This document shows, one piece after another, positions 24,845 through 34,042 of a DNA stretch of 64,000 nucleotides. This DNA is from JAGWBG01 sp034421095. Lineage in GTDB: Bacteria; Chloroflexota; Dehalococcoidia; Lucifugimonadales; JAGWBF01. Within the stretch, counting starts at the first letter, position 1. Each line of letters opens with the position of its first letter. The position numbers were made by a program, and so were the translations under genes. The notes below the pieces were generated by a model. That model saw nothing but the letters and a program-made list of their open reading frames with translations. It was not told where the DNA came from and searched no databases. The DNA is taken from NCBI GenBank assembly GCA_034421095.1, contig DAOUKR010000024.1, positions 25,597 to 89,596 of the forward strand. Reading direction: 5' to 3'.

Positions 24845-25707
24845 ACTCGACGATTCCGCCCCCCAAGAGCCTGGCTTTCTTGGGGCCTGTGGGAACCTTC
24901 ACAGAAGAGGCCGCCCTCCTTTACAGCCGTGACTATCCTTCGTCTAGCTCAGGATATAGCCTTGAGCCATTTCCCAGCATACCGGCCATAGCCTTTGCGG
25001 TAGCCTCCGGGACTGCGGAAGAAGGAGTGGTGCCCATAGAGAACAGCCTCGAGGGTGCTGTGACCTATACCCTGGACATCCTGATTCAGGAAGAAGGATT
25101 ATTCATACGCCGAGAACTGGTCTTGCCCATACGACATTGCCTTCTGGTCAAGCCGGGTACTCAGGCCTCAGAAGTCCGATCGGTCTACTCTCACCCTCAA
25201 GCATTGGGGCAATGTAGAGACTTCCTGGAGCAGCATTTCCCGGAAGCTCAGCTAATAGCCACCTTGAGCACAGTGGCCGCCGTTGAGGACATGAAAGAGG
25301 ACCCTACGCCGGCAGCGGCCATATCCCCCAAACGCGTGGCCAAGATATACGGCATGGAAATCCTGGCCGAAGGGATTGAGGACAACTCATCCAACGCCAC
25401 CCGCTTTGTTACCCTCGCCCGCACTGACCATCCTCCAACCGGGTACGACAAGACTTCTCTCTGCTTTTCCTTCCAGGAGGACAAGCCGGGGCTTCTTTAC
25501 AACATTATGGGAGAGTTCGCCCGACGGAACATAAATCTGGCTAAAGTGGAGTCACGCCCGGCAAAGCGCTCACTGGGACAATATATCTTCCTTATTGACT
25601 GTGAGGGCCACCGGGAGGACCCGATTATAAGAGAGGCTATAGGGGCTGTAAGAGCACAAACCACCTCGCTCAAAATCTTCGGCTCCTACCCCAGATGGAG
25701 CGGATAG
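24835..25707 (+). CDS. pheA: Prephenate dehydratase
   Basis: Converts prephenate to phenylpyruvate in phenylalanine synthesis. The 290-aa monofunctional PheA has no chorismate mutase domain. The N-terminal domain reads LAFLGPVGTFTEEAALLY and GVVPIENSLEGAVTYTLD. The catalytic TRF motif is in NATRFVTLAR, and the C-terminal ACT domain (SFQEDKPGLLYNIMGEFA, NLAKVESRPAKR) is the site of feedback inhibition by Phe in the family. The start overlaps the preceding TrkA-type gene, so it is expressed from the K+ operon although functionally separate. Confidence 0.95.
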   Translation: MGIDSTIPPPKSLAFLGPVGTFTEEAALLYSRDYPSSSSGYSLEPFPSIPAIAFAVASGTAEEGVVPIENSLEGAVTYTLDILIQEEGLFIRRELVLPIRHCLLVKPGTQASEVRSVYSHPQALGQCRDFLEQHFPEAQLIATLSTVAAVEDMKEDPTPAAAISPKRVAKIYGMEILAEGIEDNSSNATRFVTLARTDHPPTGYDKTSLCFSFQEDKPGLLYNIMGEFARRNINLAKVESRPAKRSLGQYIFLIDCEGHREDPIIREAIGAVRAQTTSLKIFGSYPRWSG

Positions 25708-25731
25708 GCAGATAGAAGGACTGATATACCG

Positions 25732-26940
25732 CTAACCGCTGAGGTCTACTCCGCCAGCTTCCGCGACAACGTGTATATCCTTATCGCCTCGGCCACTGAG
25801 ACACACGAGAATAATCCGGTCCTGAGCCATGCCCTTTGCAAGCTCCACCGCATGGTACACGGCGTGGGATGGTTCAAGAGCAGGTATGATACCCTCGGTT
25901 CGGGAGAGGAGATGGAAACCTTCCAACGCCTCCCTGTCACCCACAGCCACATATTCGGCCCGTCCGGTCTCCTTTAGATGGCTATGCTCCGGGCCGACGC
26001 CGGGATAGTCCAGCCCCGCCGAGATGCTATGCGTCTCCATCACCTGTCCATGTTCGTCTTGAAGCAGATACGACATTGAGCCGTGAAGCACTCCCGGCCT
26101 TCCTGCGCTAAGAGTTGCAGCGTGTTTATTTCTATCCAGTCCTTCTCCCCCCGCTTCCACTCCAACAAGCCTCACACCCTCATCCTGTATGAATGGATAA
26201 AAGGTACCGATAGAATTGCTGCCGCCGCCTACACAAGCCACCACATAATCGGGCAGCCTGCCTTCGACTTGCAACAATTGACCCCTGGCTTCACTGCCGA
26301 TGACGGAGTGGAAGTCACGTACCATCATGGGGTACGGATGCGGTCCCACCGCACTACCCAGCAGATAATGGGTACTCTCCACATTGGTCACCCAGTCCCT
26401 TATAGCCTCGTTGATGGCGTCCTTCAAGGTACGGCTTCCCGACTCAACGGGTCGTACCTCGGCACCCAATAACCGCATCCGGAACACGTTGAGAGACTGC
26501 CTTCTAATATCCTCGGAACCCATGTAGACGATACATTGGAGACCCATCATAGCGCACACTGTCGCCGTCGCCACGCCGTGTTGTCCCGCTCCCGTTTCCG
26601 CTATGATTCGTTGCTTGCCCATGTGCTTTGCCAACAACGCCTGACCGAGGGCGTTGTTAATCTTGTGCGCCCCCGTGTGGGCCAAGTCTTCCCGCTTTAG
26701 ATAAATCTTCCCACCCCCACATTGTCTTGTGAGATTGGCTGCAAAGTAAAGCGCGGTGGGTCTGCCGGCGTAGGTTAGGTTCAGGGTCTCAAGCTCTCGA
26801 CGAAAAGCCTGGTCATCCTTCGCCTCGTTATACGCCCGTTCCAACTCCTCAAGGGCGGACATGAGTGTCTCGGGCACGAACTTGCCCCCAAAGGACCCGA
26901 ATCGCCCTCGTTGGTCCGGCAAAGCTCTGGTGTCTACCAC
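25732..26940 (-). CDS. trpB: Tryptophan synthase beta chain
   Basis: PLP enzyme joining indole and serine, 402 aa. Typical start GRFGSFGGKFVPETLMSAL, PLP Lys in HTGAHKINNALGQ (K93), the phosphate-binding CVGGGSNSIGTF, and SAGLDYPGVGPEHSHL near the active site. The start is GTG with AGGAGG upstream. It is preceded by trpF (about 100 bp gap) on the same strand. It converges with pheA (25-bp gap). trpA is not adjacent, so the alpha chain must be elsewhere if present. Confidence 0.96.
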   Translation of the reverse strand: MVDTRALPDQRGRFGSFGGKFVPETLMSALEELERAYNEAKDDQAFRRELETLNLTYAGRPTALYFAANLTRQCGGGKIYLKREDLAHTGAHKINNALGQALLAKHMGKQRIIAETGAGQHGVATATVCAMMGLQCIVYMGSEDIRRQSLNVFRMRLLGAEVRPVESGSRTLKDAINEAIRDWVTNVESTHYLLGSAVGPHPYPMMVRDFHSVIGSEARGQLLQVEGRLPDYVVACVGGGSNSIGTFYPFIQDEGVRLVGVEAGGEGLDRNKHAATLSAGRPGVLHGSMSYLLQDEHGQVMETHSISAGLDYPGVGPEHSHLKETGRAEYVAVGDREALEGFHLLSRTEGIIPALEPSHAVYHAVELAKGMAQDRIILVCLSGRGDKDIHVVAEAGGVDLSG

Positions 26941-27038
26941 TGTAATCCTCCTGAAGCAGACTCGGGTTACTTACTCCACGTGGGCGGAGTATGACCTACC
27001 CACATATCTCGTTCTTCCTCAACTAGAAGAGTGGAGGG

Positions 27039-27707
27039 CTATGGGTCACCATCATCAACGCCACGAACGGCCCTGATGAATGCCCTTACTTTCTCCACGT
27101 CCTTGGCTCCTCTTGTCTCCACACCGCTGGACACGTCAACTCCCCAGGGTCGCACCATGCTCACAGCCGGACCGACGTTCTCAGGCGTCAGGCCCCCGGC
27201 CAGCAGGAATTGGAAACCCCTGGAGGATAGGGTTCTTGCGATGTCCCAGTTGAAACTCTGTCCAGTGCCTCCCTGTAGACCTTCCACCCTTCGGTCCAGG
27301 GTCGCCAGATGACCACGGCCCCCGACTTCCATTAGCTCCCGGGACAGGTTATCCACGGCGTTGCCAATGTCAAGAGCATCCGATACGTGGAGCACCCTGA
27401 TAACCGGCACCCCCATCTTTTCACAGTAGTCCAGGGACTCGCCACCACATAGCTGTACCATATCGAGGCCGCATCTCCGCACCAGACGGTCCACTTCTTC
27501 CAGAGGTTGGTCTGCGAAAATGCCCACTATCTTGGGCGGCGATGCAACCTGCTCCCGGAGCGCGGTTATCATACGGATTGCCTTCTCCTCATCCAGCGTC
27601 CGCCTTCTTCCGGGCACGAATATCAGGCCCATGAAATCGGCCCCGGCTTCGGCAGCTACCATGAGGTCCGACGCCTCCCGGTTGCCACATATTTTAACCC
27701 GTGTCAT
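27039..27707 (-). CDS. trpF: Phosphoribosylanthranilate isomerase
   Basis: TIM-barrel enzyme of tryptophan synthesis, 222 aa. Characteristic N terminus VKICGNREASDLMVAAEAGADFMGLIFVPGR (the general base is the Cys in KICG), QLCGGES around residue 90, and the phosphate site FLLAGGLTPENVGPAV then GVDVSSGVETRGAKD near the C terminus. It is first in a trpF-trpB unit. The promoter region lies in a 550-bp spacer that also holds repeats. Confidence 0.95.
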   Translation of the reverse strand: MTRVKICGNREASDLMVAAEAGADFMGLIFVPGRRRTLDEEKAIRMITALREQVASPPKIVGIFADQPLEEVDRLVRRCGLDMVQLCGGESLDYCEKMGVPVIRVLHVSDALDIGNAVDNLSRELMEVGGRGHLATLDRRVEGLQGGTGQSFNWDIARTLSSRGFQFLLAGGLTPENVGPAVSMVRPWGVDVSSGVETRGAKDVEKVRAFIRAVRGVDDGDP

Positions 27708-27765
27708 TGCCGCCTCATCAAACTAAGGAAACTCTCAATAAGTCAGAAATAGGGACCCACCAACC

Positions 27766-28066
27766 CGTCATACTGGCGAAAGCCAGTATCCAGACTCTTC
27801 AGATTTCTGGATTCCGGCCTACGCCGGAACGCCGTTTTTCAGGGCTTCCCCAATAGCTGCTCACTACGTTGGCGAGGGCATATCATCTTGAGATATTATA
27901 ACCCATAGGCCAATAATGTGGTGCACTGTGATTGTCCACTACAAGGCTATCACATTAGAGATAACGCCTTCGTCATTCCGGCCTTGAGCCGGAATCCAGG
28001 ACCCTGAATCTTGCGAGCAGCCCCGAAACTAGCTATTATTGGACTCCGGCGAAAGCCGGAGTGACG
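27766..28066. repeat. Cluster of four dispersed palindromic units
   Basis: In the trpF-prfA divergent spacer (27708-28260) four units occur: 27766-27793 (CGTCATACTGGCGAAAGCC...), 27809-27840 (GGATTCCGGCCTACGCCGG... with a TTTTTC end), 27971-28000 (CGTCATTCCGGCCTTGAGCC...) and 28041-28066 (GGACTCCGGCGAAAGCCGG...). Both orientations occur and the inner loop sequence varies. Each can form a hairpin. No gene is seen in the spacer. Confidence 0.7.
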
Positions 28067-28187
28067 ATTGACTGTGGTCCCCTCAATCCAAATGCGATTG
28101 CCCTGTTGTTCCCTAATTGGCGGCGGCCCAATATGCCACTCTAACGAACGAAGGCGGACGAGGTTAACATTGCGGGCTTCCTGTCCC

Positions 28188-28216
28188 TTGTCCTGTGGGG
28201 CTACTTGCGTTAAACT
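28188..28216 (+). promoter_or_regulatory. Putative prfA promoter
   Basis: TTGTCC (28188-28193), 17-bp spacer and TAAACT (28211-28216), 44 bp before the prfA ATG. The match is moderate. Confidence 0.5.
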
Positions 28217-28260
28217 GAATGAGGTAAATTTCTGGACTCAGTCAAGTCATCGGAGACGGA

Positions 28261-29340
28261 ATGGAGCCTCTGCTCACCAAGCTGGCTTCGGTAGAAGGCC
28301 GGTATCAGGAAATTGAAGCGCTTCTGTCCATGCCCGAAGTGGCTACGGACTACGAGCGCGTCCAGACCCTGGCCAAAGAGCGTGCCTCCCTTGAGGACAT
28401 GGTAAGCATGTACCGGGAATATCGCAGCCTTCTAACGGAAAAAGAAGGGGTCCTGGCAATACTTGGGGAAGGCTCCGACCCTGAGATGGTCTCCCTTGCC
28501 AGGGAGGAGCTTGAGGCCCTGGATGGAAACCTGAGAAGGCTGGACCAGGAACTCAGACTGGCCCTTCTGCCCAGAGACCCCAACGATGACAGGGACGTGA
28601 TAGTGGAGATTCGGGAGGGCGTGGGCGGCCAGGAAGCCGCTCTCTTCGCCGCCGACCTCTACCGCATGTATGCCCGATACGCCCTCCTCCAGAATTGGGA
28701 TGTTGACCTGCTAAGCTCCAACCCCTCGGACCTGGGAGGATTCAAGGAGATAGTCTTGGAGGTACGGGGTAAGGGGGCCTTCAACCGTCTCAAATTCGAG
28801 CGGGGTGCCCACCGTGTGCAACGCGTGCCCATCACCGAGGCATCCGGCAGGGTCCACACGTCCACCGCTACCGTGGCCGTGCTGCCCGCGGTAGACGAGG
28901 TGGACGTTCAGATAAACCCTGAAGATATACGGACAGACATCTTTCATGCCAGCGGACACGGAGGCCAGAACGTAAACAAAGTGGCTACGGCCGTGCGCAT
29001 AGTCCACATTCCAACGGGAACCGTCGCTGTCTGCCAGGACGAACGGTCCCAGTTCAAGAACAAGCAGAAAGCGATGGCAATCATACGGGCGCGTCTGTAT
29101 GAGGCCGAGCAACTGAAGCAGGAAACCGAGATAGTAAAGGCCCGCCGTGCCCAGGTGGGGAGCGGCGAAAGGGCCGAGAAGATACGGACTTACAATTTCC
29201 CCCAGGATAGGATTACCGACCACCGGATAGGTACGTCCTTCCACGGAATTGAGCAAGTGCTGGACGGAGACCTGAACGAGATTATCGAAGCCCTTGTATC
29301 GAGAGAACAGGCCGACCTTCTTGAGGCCGCCCTGGCGTAG
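28261..29340 (+). CDS. prfA: Peptide chain release factor 1
   Basis: Terminates translation at UAG and UAA. The 359-aa protein has the GGQ peptidyl-hydrolysis motif (234-236, in SGHGGQNVNK) and a P-I-T tripeptide (190-192), matching the RF1 P-x-T codon-recognition motif rather than the SPF of RF2. The C terminus (GSGERAEKIRTYNFPQDRITDHRI) is of the RF1 type. It is followed closely by prmC, whose product methylates the GGQ glutamine, a common arrangement. Because RF2, not RF1, reads UGA, it does not compete at the Sec codon in this window. Confidence 0.96.
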   Translation: MEPLLTKLASVEGRYQEIEALLSMPEVATDYERVQTLAKERASLEDMVSMYREYRSLLTEKEGVLAILGEGSDPEMVSLAREELEALDGNLRRLDQELRLALLPRDPNDDRDVIVEIREGVGGQEAALFAADLYRMYARYALLQNWDVDLLSSNPSDLGGFKEIVLEVRGKGAFNRLKFERGAHRVQRVPITEASGRVHTSTATVAVLPAVDEVDVQINPEDIRTDIFHASGHGGQNVNKVATAVRIVHIPTGTVAVCQDERSQFKNKQKAMAIIRARLYEAEQLKQETEIVKARRAQVGSGERAEKIRTYNFPQDRITDHRIGTSFHGIEQVLDGDLNEIIEALVSREQADLLEAALA

Positions 29341-29480
29341 CCCTCACCTGATTCGTTTCCGGCATGAGCGCAGTTCTAGACCAGTTTCACGGTAGGCTCG
29401 CCTCCTTTGAGGCATCTGCCAGACAGCCGCCCGGGGAATATCCCCTCCCAACGTCAGTCGAAGCGGGTGAAGTAGGTGCT

Positions 29481-30347
29481 ATGGTTGCCCTTGGAGTAGT
29501 CATACGTCAGACCCAGGAAACCCTTGAGTCGGCAGGCATTCCCGACGCCCGACTGGAAGCCGAAATACTCCTCATTAACATCCTTCAAGTACCGAGGCAT
29601 CGAATCTACGCCTTCCAGGAACAGGAATTGACCTCCCCCCAGGAGAACCTTCTTGCCCAGTGCTTGGAGCGACGCCTGAAACGGGAGCCTCTGGCCTACA
29701 TATTGGGTCACAAGGAGTCTTACGGCGTGGATCTGGCGGTCAGGCCCGGGGTGCTAATCCCGCGGCCCGAAACCGAGCTTCTTGTGGAGCAGACTCTGTT
29801 CCTGTCCCTGATGCACATGGGAGGTGGACAGATGGTGATTGCCGAGCCGGGCACAGGCTCAGGCGCCATCTCAATCAACCTCGCCATACATTTGCCCATG
29901 GCAAGGATATATGCCACCGAGTTGTACCAGGGTGCCCTGGAGGTGGCGAATTACAACATAACCAGGCACAACGTAGCCGACAGGGTGACACTCCTGCAGG
30001 GCGACCTCCTGGAGCCTGTACCCGAAATGGCTGACATCATCGTGGCTAACCTTCCCTACATACCCAGTGATGCCATACCCGCTCTGCAGCCCGAAGTCCA
30101 ATGGGAACCGCGAGAAGCACTGGACGGAGGTGCTGACGGACTGGACGTCATAAGACGTATGATGCACCAGGCCCGGCACAAGCTAAAGCAAAGCGGGGTG
30201 ATAATCCTGGAGATTGACCCCGCTCAGGCACAACCCCTGGAGGAGCTTGCCCTGGAGATTTTCCCCGCCGCAAATGTCAGCGTAGAGCAGGACCTTGCAC
30301 GCCTCGACCGGATGCTCATAATAGATCTGAGCATGTCCGAGGACTAA
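29481..30347 (+). CDS. prmC: Release factor glutamine N5-methyltransferase
   Basis: Methylates the GGQ glutamine of release factors. The N-terminal helical domain has AGIPDARLEAEILL and the linker ILGHKESYGVDLAVRPGVLIPRPETELLV. SAM motif I is IAEPGTGSGAIS. The substrate-binding tetrapeptide is N-L-P-Y (IIVANLPYIPSD) instead of the textbook NPPY. ATG at 29481 gives 288 aa, matching family length and the N-terminal position of AGIP. An in-frame ATG at 29364 would add 39 residues with no family counterpart but cannot be excluded. It lies just after prfA. Confidence 0.92.
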   Translation: MVALGVVIRQTQETLESAGIPDARLEAEILLINILQVPRHRIYAFQEQELTSPQENLLAQCLERRLKREPLAYILGHKESYGVDLAVRPGVLIPRPETELLVEQTLFLSLMHMGGGQMVIAEPGTGSGAISINLAIHLPMARIYATELYQGALEVANYNITRHNVADRVTLLQGDLLEPVPEMADIIVANLPYIPSDAIPALQPEVQWEPREALDGGADGLDVIRRMMHQARHKLKQSGVIILEIDPAQAQPLEELALEIFPAANVSVEQDLARLDRMLIIDLSMSED

Positions 30348-30356
30348 ATGCCTTCA

Positions 30357-30384
30357 TTGACACCCCACGAGGGCAGGTTATAAT
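30357..30384 (+). promoter_or_regulatory. Consensus promoter for the D-aminoacylase-like gene
   Basis: TTGACA (30357-30362), 16-bp spacer and TATAAT (30379-30384), 85 bp before the next ATG. Both hexamers are perfect. Confidence 0.75.
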
Positions 30385-30469
30385 TAGGTCAGTCGCAAAG
30401 TGACCGGACCACAGCGTCTCAAAAATTCATTTCGGCTCCAACCGCCTGGAGTCGGAGAGGGGAAATCGG

Positions 30470-32173
30470 ATGGCCTATGATTTGCTGGTCAAGAACGGAC
30501 GGATAGCCGACGGCTCAGGTATGCCCTCGTTTCACGGTGACGTAGCAGTCAAAAACGGGAAAATCGTCGAGCTAGGCAAACTGGGCAACTCGGCCGACCG
30601 TGTTATAGATGCCGAGGGCCTGGTAATATCTCCGGGGTTCGTGGACAACCACTGTCATTACGACGCCCAGGTAACCTGGGACCCGATATGCAGCTTCTCC
30701 TGCTATCATGGTGCGACTACGGTGGTAATAGGGAACTGCTCCCTGTCCCTGGCTCCGGTAAGACCCGGTACCGAAGAACGGCTCTCGGAGTTCCTGTCTT
30801 ATGTGGAAGCGATTCCCATGGAAGTCCTGCGAACGGTGGACTTCTCGTGGGAGACCTTCCCCCAGTACATGGACACGCTGGACCGCCGCCTTGGGGTGAA
30901 CGTGGGGACCCTAATGGGCCACTCCGCAGTCAGGTATCACGTAATGGGCGACGAGTGCCAGGGCCGCGCCGCCACCGGCGAAGAAATCGAGGCGATGCGA
31001 GGGATAGTCCGCGATGGAATCAGCGCCGGTGCACTGGGGCTTTCGGTCTCCCAGAACCGGGGCCATTACGACCCCCAGGGAGTATTGATTCCGGCGGTCT
31101 GGGCTGCCGAAGAGGAGATTTTTGCCCTTGCCGATGTTTTGAGAGAACTGGGTACGGGTATAGTACAAAGTGGAGGCGGACGAGCGGCGGAAATAAAGGG
31201 CCGCCTGATGAGCAGACTGTCCGATGCAACTGGCCGACAGGTAGTGTACAACAACCTGGGCCAAACAGCCCGGAGGCCAAACGAGTGGAAGGAACTCATG
31301 GCAATCGTGGACGAGACCTCCAGTGCGGGGATACGGGCCTACCCCTTGTGCAGCCCAAACAGCACCACCCAACGCTACACCATGAGGAACTGCCAGCAGT
31401 TCCGGGGAATCCCGACCTGGCACTCCATATTGCTGGCCTCTGACGAGGAGAAGCTCCGGGCCTACAGCGACCCGGAAGTCCGGGCAAGGCTCCACGCGGA
31501 AGCCGTGGAATGGAGCGTGGACGCGCCGGATGCCAACGTCTCCCGCAACTGGTACGACTACACGTGGGTGGATGAGCCTGTATTGGAGAAAAACAGTTCA
31601 TTGAAGGGCAAGTCCATACACGAAATCGCCAGGGAGCAGGGGAAGGGTATAATTGACGCCTTCCTGGACCTGGCTGTAGAAGAGAACCTGGATACGGCTT
31701 TCATCATGGGCGAAAACAACGTGGACAGGGATGCGGTATCAAAGATTCTCAACTACCCAAGCGCTATCGTGGGACTGTCCGACGGCGGAGCACACGTGCA
31801 GTTCCACGGTGGATATGGTTACAGCACCCGATTGCTGGGGTACTGGGTAAGAGAACAGGAGATTATGTCCCTGGAAAAGGCCGTGCGACGGCTTACCTTC
31901 GAGTCGGCGTCCGCCTTCGGAATCTTCGACCGTGGGATGCTCCGTCCCGGCATGGCCGCCGATATAACCATCTTCGACCCTGAAACTGTCAGGTCTTTGC
32001 CGGAGCACGTGGTACATGATTTCCCCGCCGGTGGGTGGCGTATCAGCGAGATGGCTGAGGGAATCAGGTGTACCATTGTCAACGGCGAAGTGCTTATCGA
32101 GGACGGCAAGCACACCGGGGCGCTGCCGGGTCACGTCATCCGCAATGCTCTATATCAGGCCGAGCATCAGTAG
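30470..32173 (+). CDS. Amidohydrolase family protein, D-aminoacylase/N-acyl-D-amino-acid deacylase type
   Basis: A 567-aa metal-dependent hydrolase of the amidohydrolase_3 group. The N-terminal sandwich (YDLLVKNGRIADGSG) is followed by the metal motif SPGFVDNHCHYDAQ (H-x-H, about residues 62-70). GATTVVIGNCSLSLAPVRP contains the Cys seen in D-aminoacylases. GLSDGGAHVQFHG supplies the catalytic Asp, and the C-terminal MLRPGMAADITIFDPETV closes the sandwich. It likely cleaves an N-acyl or cyclic amide bond. Exact substrate unknown. Expressed alone from a strong promoter. Confidence 0.85.
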   Translation: MAYDLLVKNGRIADGSGMPSFHGDVAVKNGKIVELGKLGNSADRVIDAEGLVISPGFVDNHCHYDAQVTWDPICSFSCYHGATTVVIGNCSLSLAPVRPGTEERLSEFLSYVEAIPMEVLRTVDFSWETFPQYMDTLDRRLGVNVGTLMGHSAVRYHVMGDECQGRAATGEEIEAMRGIVRDGISAGALGLSVSQNRGHYDPQGVLIPAVWAAEEEIFALADVLRELGTGIVQSGGGRAAEIKGRLMSRLSDATGRQVVYNNLGQTARRPNEWKELMAIVDETSSAGIRAYPLCSPNSTTQRYTMRNCQQFRGIPTWHSILLASDEEKLRAYSDPEVRARLHAEAVEWSVDAPDANVSRNWYDYTWVDEPVLEKNSSLKGKSIHEIAREQGKGIIDAFLDLAVEENLDTAFIMGENNVDRDAVSKILNYPSAIVGLSDGGAHVQFHGGYGYSTRLLGYWVREQEIMSLEKAVRRLTFESASAFGIFDRGMLRPGMAADITIFDPETVRSLPEHVVHDFPAGGWRISEMAEGIRCTIVNGEVLIEDGKHTGALPGHVIRNALYQAEHQ

Positions 32174-32195
32174 GATTGCGGCGTCATACCCTAGC

Positions 32196-32317
32196 GCGTG
32201 TTTCCAAGGTGGCCTCCCAAGCCTCCTCTCCCTCGATGGGAGAGGATTGAGGTGAGGGTGATACCCCTCATCCCAGTCCGCCTCCGGCGGAGGAGAAGGG
32301 GCTTTGGAAACACCCCC
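32196..32317. repeat. MITE-like element with inverted ends, copy 2
   Basis: The ends are GTGTTTCCAA (32198-32207) and TTGGAAACACCCCC (32304-32317). The body resembles the reverse complement of the copy at 6149-6264: CCTCCTCTCCCTCGATGGG is shared in spirit with CCTCCTCTATCTTGATGGG, and ACCCCTCATCCCAG is identical. The left end has one base change (GCGTG versus GGGTG). No ORF. Confidence 0.68.
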
Positions 32318-32394
32318 TGACAGAGGCCGACGATGGGACGCCTGCTGCCCCAATTGCCGCCTGAAGACCAGAGTCAGCTATTCGTAACGAGTTG

Positions 32395-32436
32395 CGCCAG
32401 GGGGCGCCGCAGACACGGCAAGCGGCCCCTCTGGCG
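32395..32436. terminator. Strong hairpin, possible terminator
   Basis: A 15-bp stem with one bulged C: CGCCAGGGGG-c-GCCGC pairs with GCGGCCCCTCTGGCG around an 11-nt loop. It is followed by TTATCCTTTCTCC, only a weak T-tract. It lies 220 bp after the amidohydrolase stop and before the MFS promoter. Role as terminator or as structural repeat undecided. Confidence 0.5.
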
Positions 32437-32508
32437 CTTATCCTTTCTCCGACTGACTAGCAAATCTCCATCACTGAATATTTGCCCTTTGAGCGCTTCG
32501 AGGGCACG

Positions 32509-32537
32509 TTGACACTGGACTCGTCGGGGAATACACT
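32509..32537 (+). promoter_or_regulatory. Promoter for the MFS transporter gene
   Basis: TTGACA (32509-32514), 17-bp spacer and TACACT (32532-32537), 46 bp before the ATG at 32583. Confidence 0.65.
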
Positions 32538-32582
32538 CCCGTTGATTTGCGTTAGATTCACGTTCCCCTCAAAGCGAGTGTA

Positions 32583-33950
32583 ATGGACCGCAGCCAAGCA
32601 TCAGCCGCACCGGACCCTGTCAAGAGGCCAAGAGTCCCTGCCTGGAGTTTATTCAAGATTAGGGACTACAGGTATTTATGGTCCTCAGCCGCCCTTAACA
32701 ATACCTGCATGTTCATGGACGTGGTTGTACTGGCCTTGCTGGTGCTGAAACTGACCGACTCCGCCTGGTGGGTAGCCCTGGTTGGTTCGCTGCGATTCAT
32801 GCCCTGGCTGGTCTTCGGAATATTTGCCGGTCTTATCGCCGACCGCGTAAACCGCTGGCGTGTCATGGTAGCGTCCCGCAGCATCAACGTACTGGTGATG
32901 ATAGTCCTCCTTGTGCTGCTCTTTACCGATTGGATTCAGCTATGGCACCTGCTCATAACTACTTTGGTCCTGGGTTGGGCGTTTGTAACCGATGTACCCT
33001 CCCGCCATTCATTCATCTACGACCTGGTCGGGCAGCAAAACGTAGTAAGGGCCATGTCTCTGGAGACCATAACCTTCACGATAGGGACCATTGTAGGCCC
33101 GCTAATGGCCGGCCTCCTCATTGAGGTGGCGGACTTCACTGGAGCCTACCTGTTCCTGATGTCCATATATGTCCTTGCGGTGTTCACTATTATCCGGGTC
33201 AAGAGCCGTATATCCAGGTCGTCCACGGGCCAGCAACCCCTGTTGCAGAGCCTTGCCGGCGGCCTCCGCTACTCCCTGCAGAACAGCACGATCCGCGGGG
33301 TGCTAATCATCACTCTGATTATGAATTTCATGGGGTTCAGCGCCATGCAGATGTTTCCTGTGGTGGCCAACGACCACCTGGAAGCAGGTCCCGGCCTCAC
33401 AGGTATCCTCATCTCGGCCCATGGGATAGGGAGCCTTCTGGGGGCATCGTTGATGGTCTACATAGGGGCTACCAGATACCACGGACGCATCTTTGCCCTG
33501 GGCAGCTCGCTGTACCTGGCGGGTCTGCTGTTCTTCGCCCTGTCACCTTGGTATCCCCTGTCCTTCGTCACGTTGCTGGTGGTGGGGCTGGGCACCGCCG
33601 GCTTCGGCACCATGCAGAGCACCATCATACTCATTTCGGCCACACCCGAAAGGCGAGGAATGGCCCTGGGCGTTCTCGGCCTGTGCATCGGAGTCGGGCC
33701 TCTGGGCATGATACAGATGGGGGCGGTCGCCACACTTCTGAACCCACAGGCAGCCATCGGCATCAGCGCAGTTGCCGGCCTTTTCCTGATGGTCCTCGTG
33801 ATAATGCTAACACCCCTGGTGTGGCGGCCTACTGCGACAGATACGGACAACCTGGAGAGTTCGGGAGACCCGGCTGCCGGGTCTCCCCTTCCGGGACTGC
33901 CCCCGGGAGACGGCGGCGGCTCGCCAAAGGAGGGCCTGCCCCAGGCCTGA
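32583..33950 (+). CDS. MFS transporter (MFS_3/enterobactin-exporter-like)
   Basis: A 455-aa, about 12-helix major facilitator. The MFS loop 2-3 motif appears as FGIFAGLIADRVNRWRVMV, and FVTDVPSRHSFIYDLVG is typical of the EntS/TetA-type MFS_3 group. Helices can be followed through SAVAGLFLMVLVIMLTPLVW near the end. The last 45 residues are a Pro/Gly-rich cytoplasmic tail with no recognised domain. Substrate unknown; drug, siderophore or metabolite export is possible. The selenoprotein cassette follows after a 90-bp gap, so functional linkage is possible but unproven. Confidence 0.85.
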   Translation: MDRSQASAAPDPVKRPRVPAWSLFKIRDYRYLWSSAALNNTCMFMDVVVLALLVLKLTDSAWWVALVGSLRFMPWLVFGIFAGLIADRVNRWRVMVASRSINVLVMIVLLVLLFTDWIQLWHLLITTLVLGWAFVTDVPSRHSFIYDLVGQQNVVRAMSLETITFTIGTIVGPLMAGLLIEVADFTGAYLFLMSIYVLAVFTIIRVKSRISRSSTGQQPLLQSLAGGLRYSLQNSTIRGVLIITLIMNFMGFSAMQMFPVVANDHLEAGPGLTGILISAHGIGSLLGASLMVYIGATRYHGRIFALGSSLYLAGLLFFALSPWYPLSFVTLLVVGLGTAGFGTMQSTIILISATPERRGMALGVLGLCIGVGPLGMIQMGAVATLLNPQAAIGISAVAGLFLMVLVIMLTPLVWRPTATDTDNLESSGDPAAGSPLPGLPPGDGGGSPKEGLPQA

Positions 33951-34042
33951 GCAGGGCCGGAGAGAATTGACACCGTCGGGGTGCGCCGATATACTCGTGA
34001 TTAGCCGCACGATGCCCGGTCCGAGGGAAGGGGGGAGGTCCC

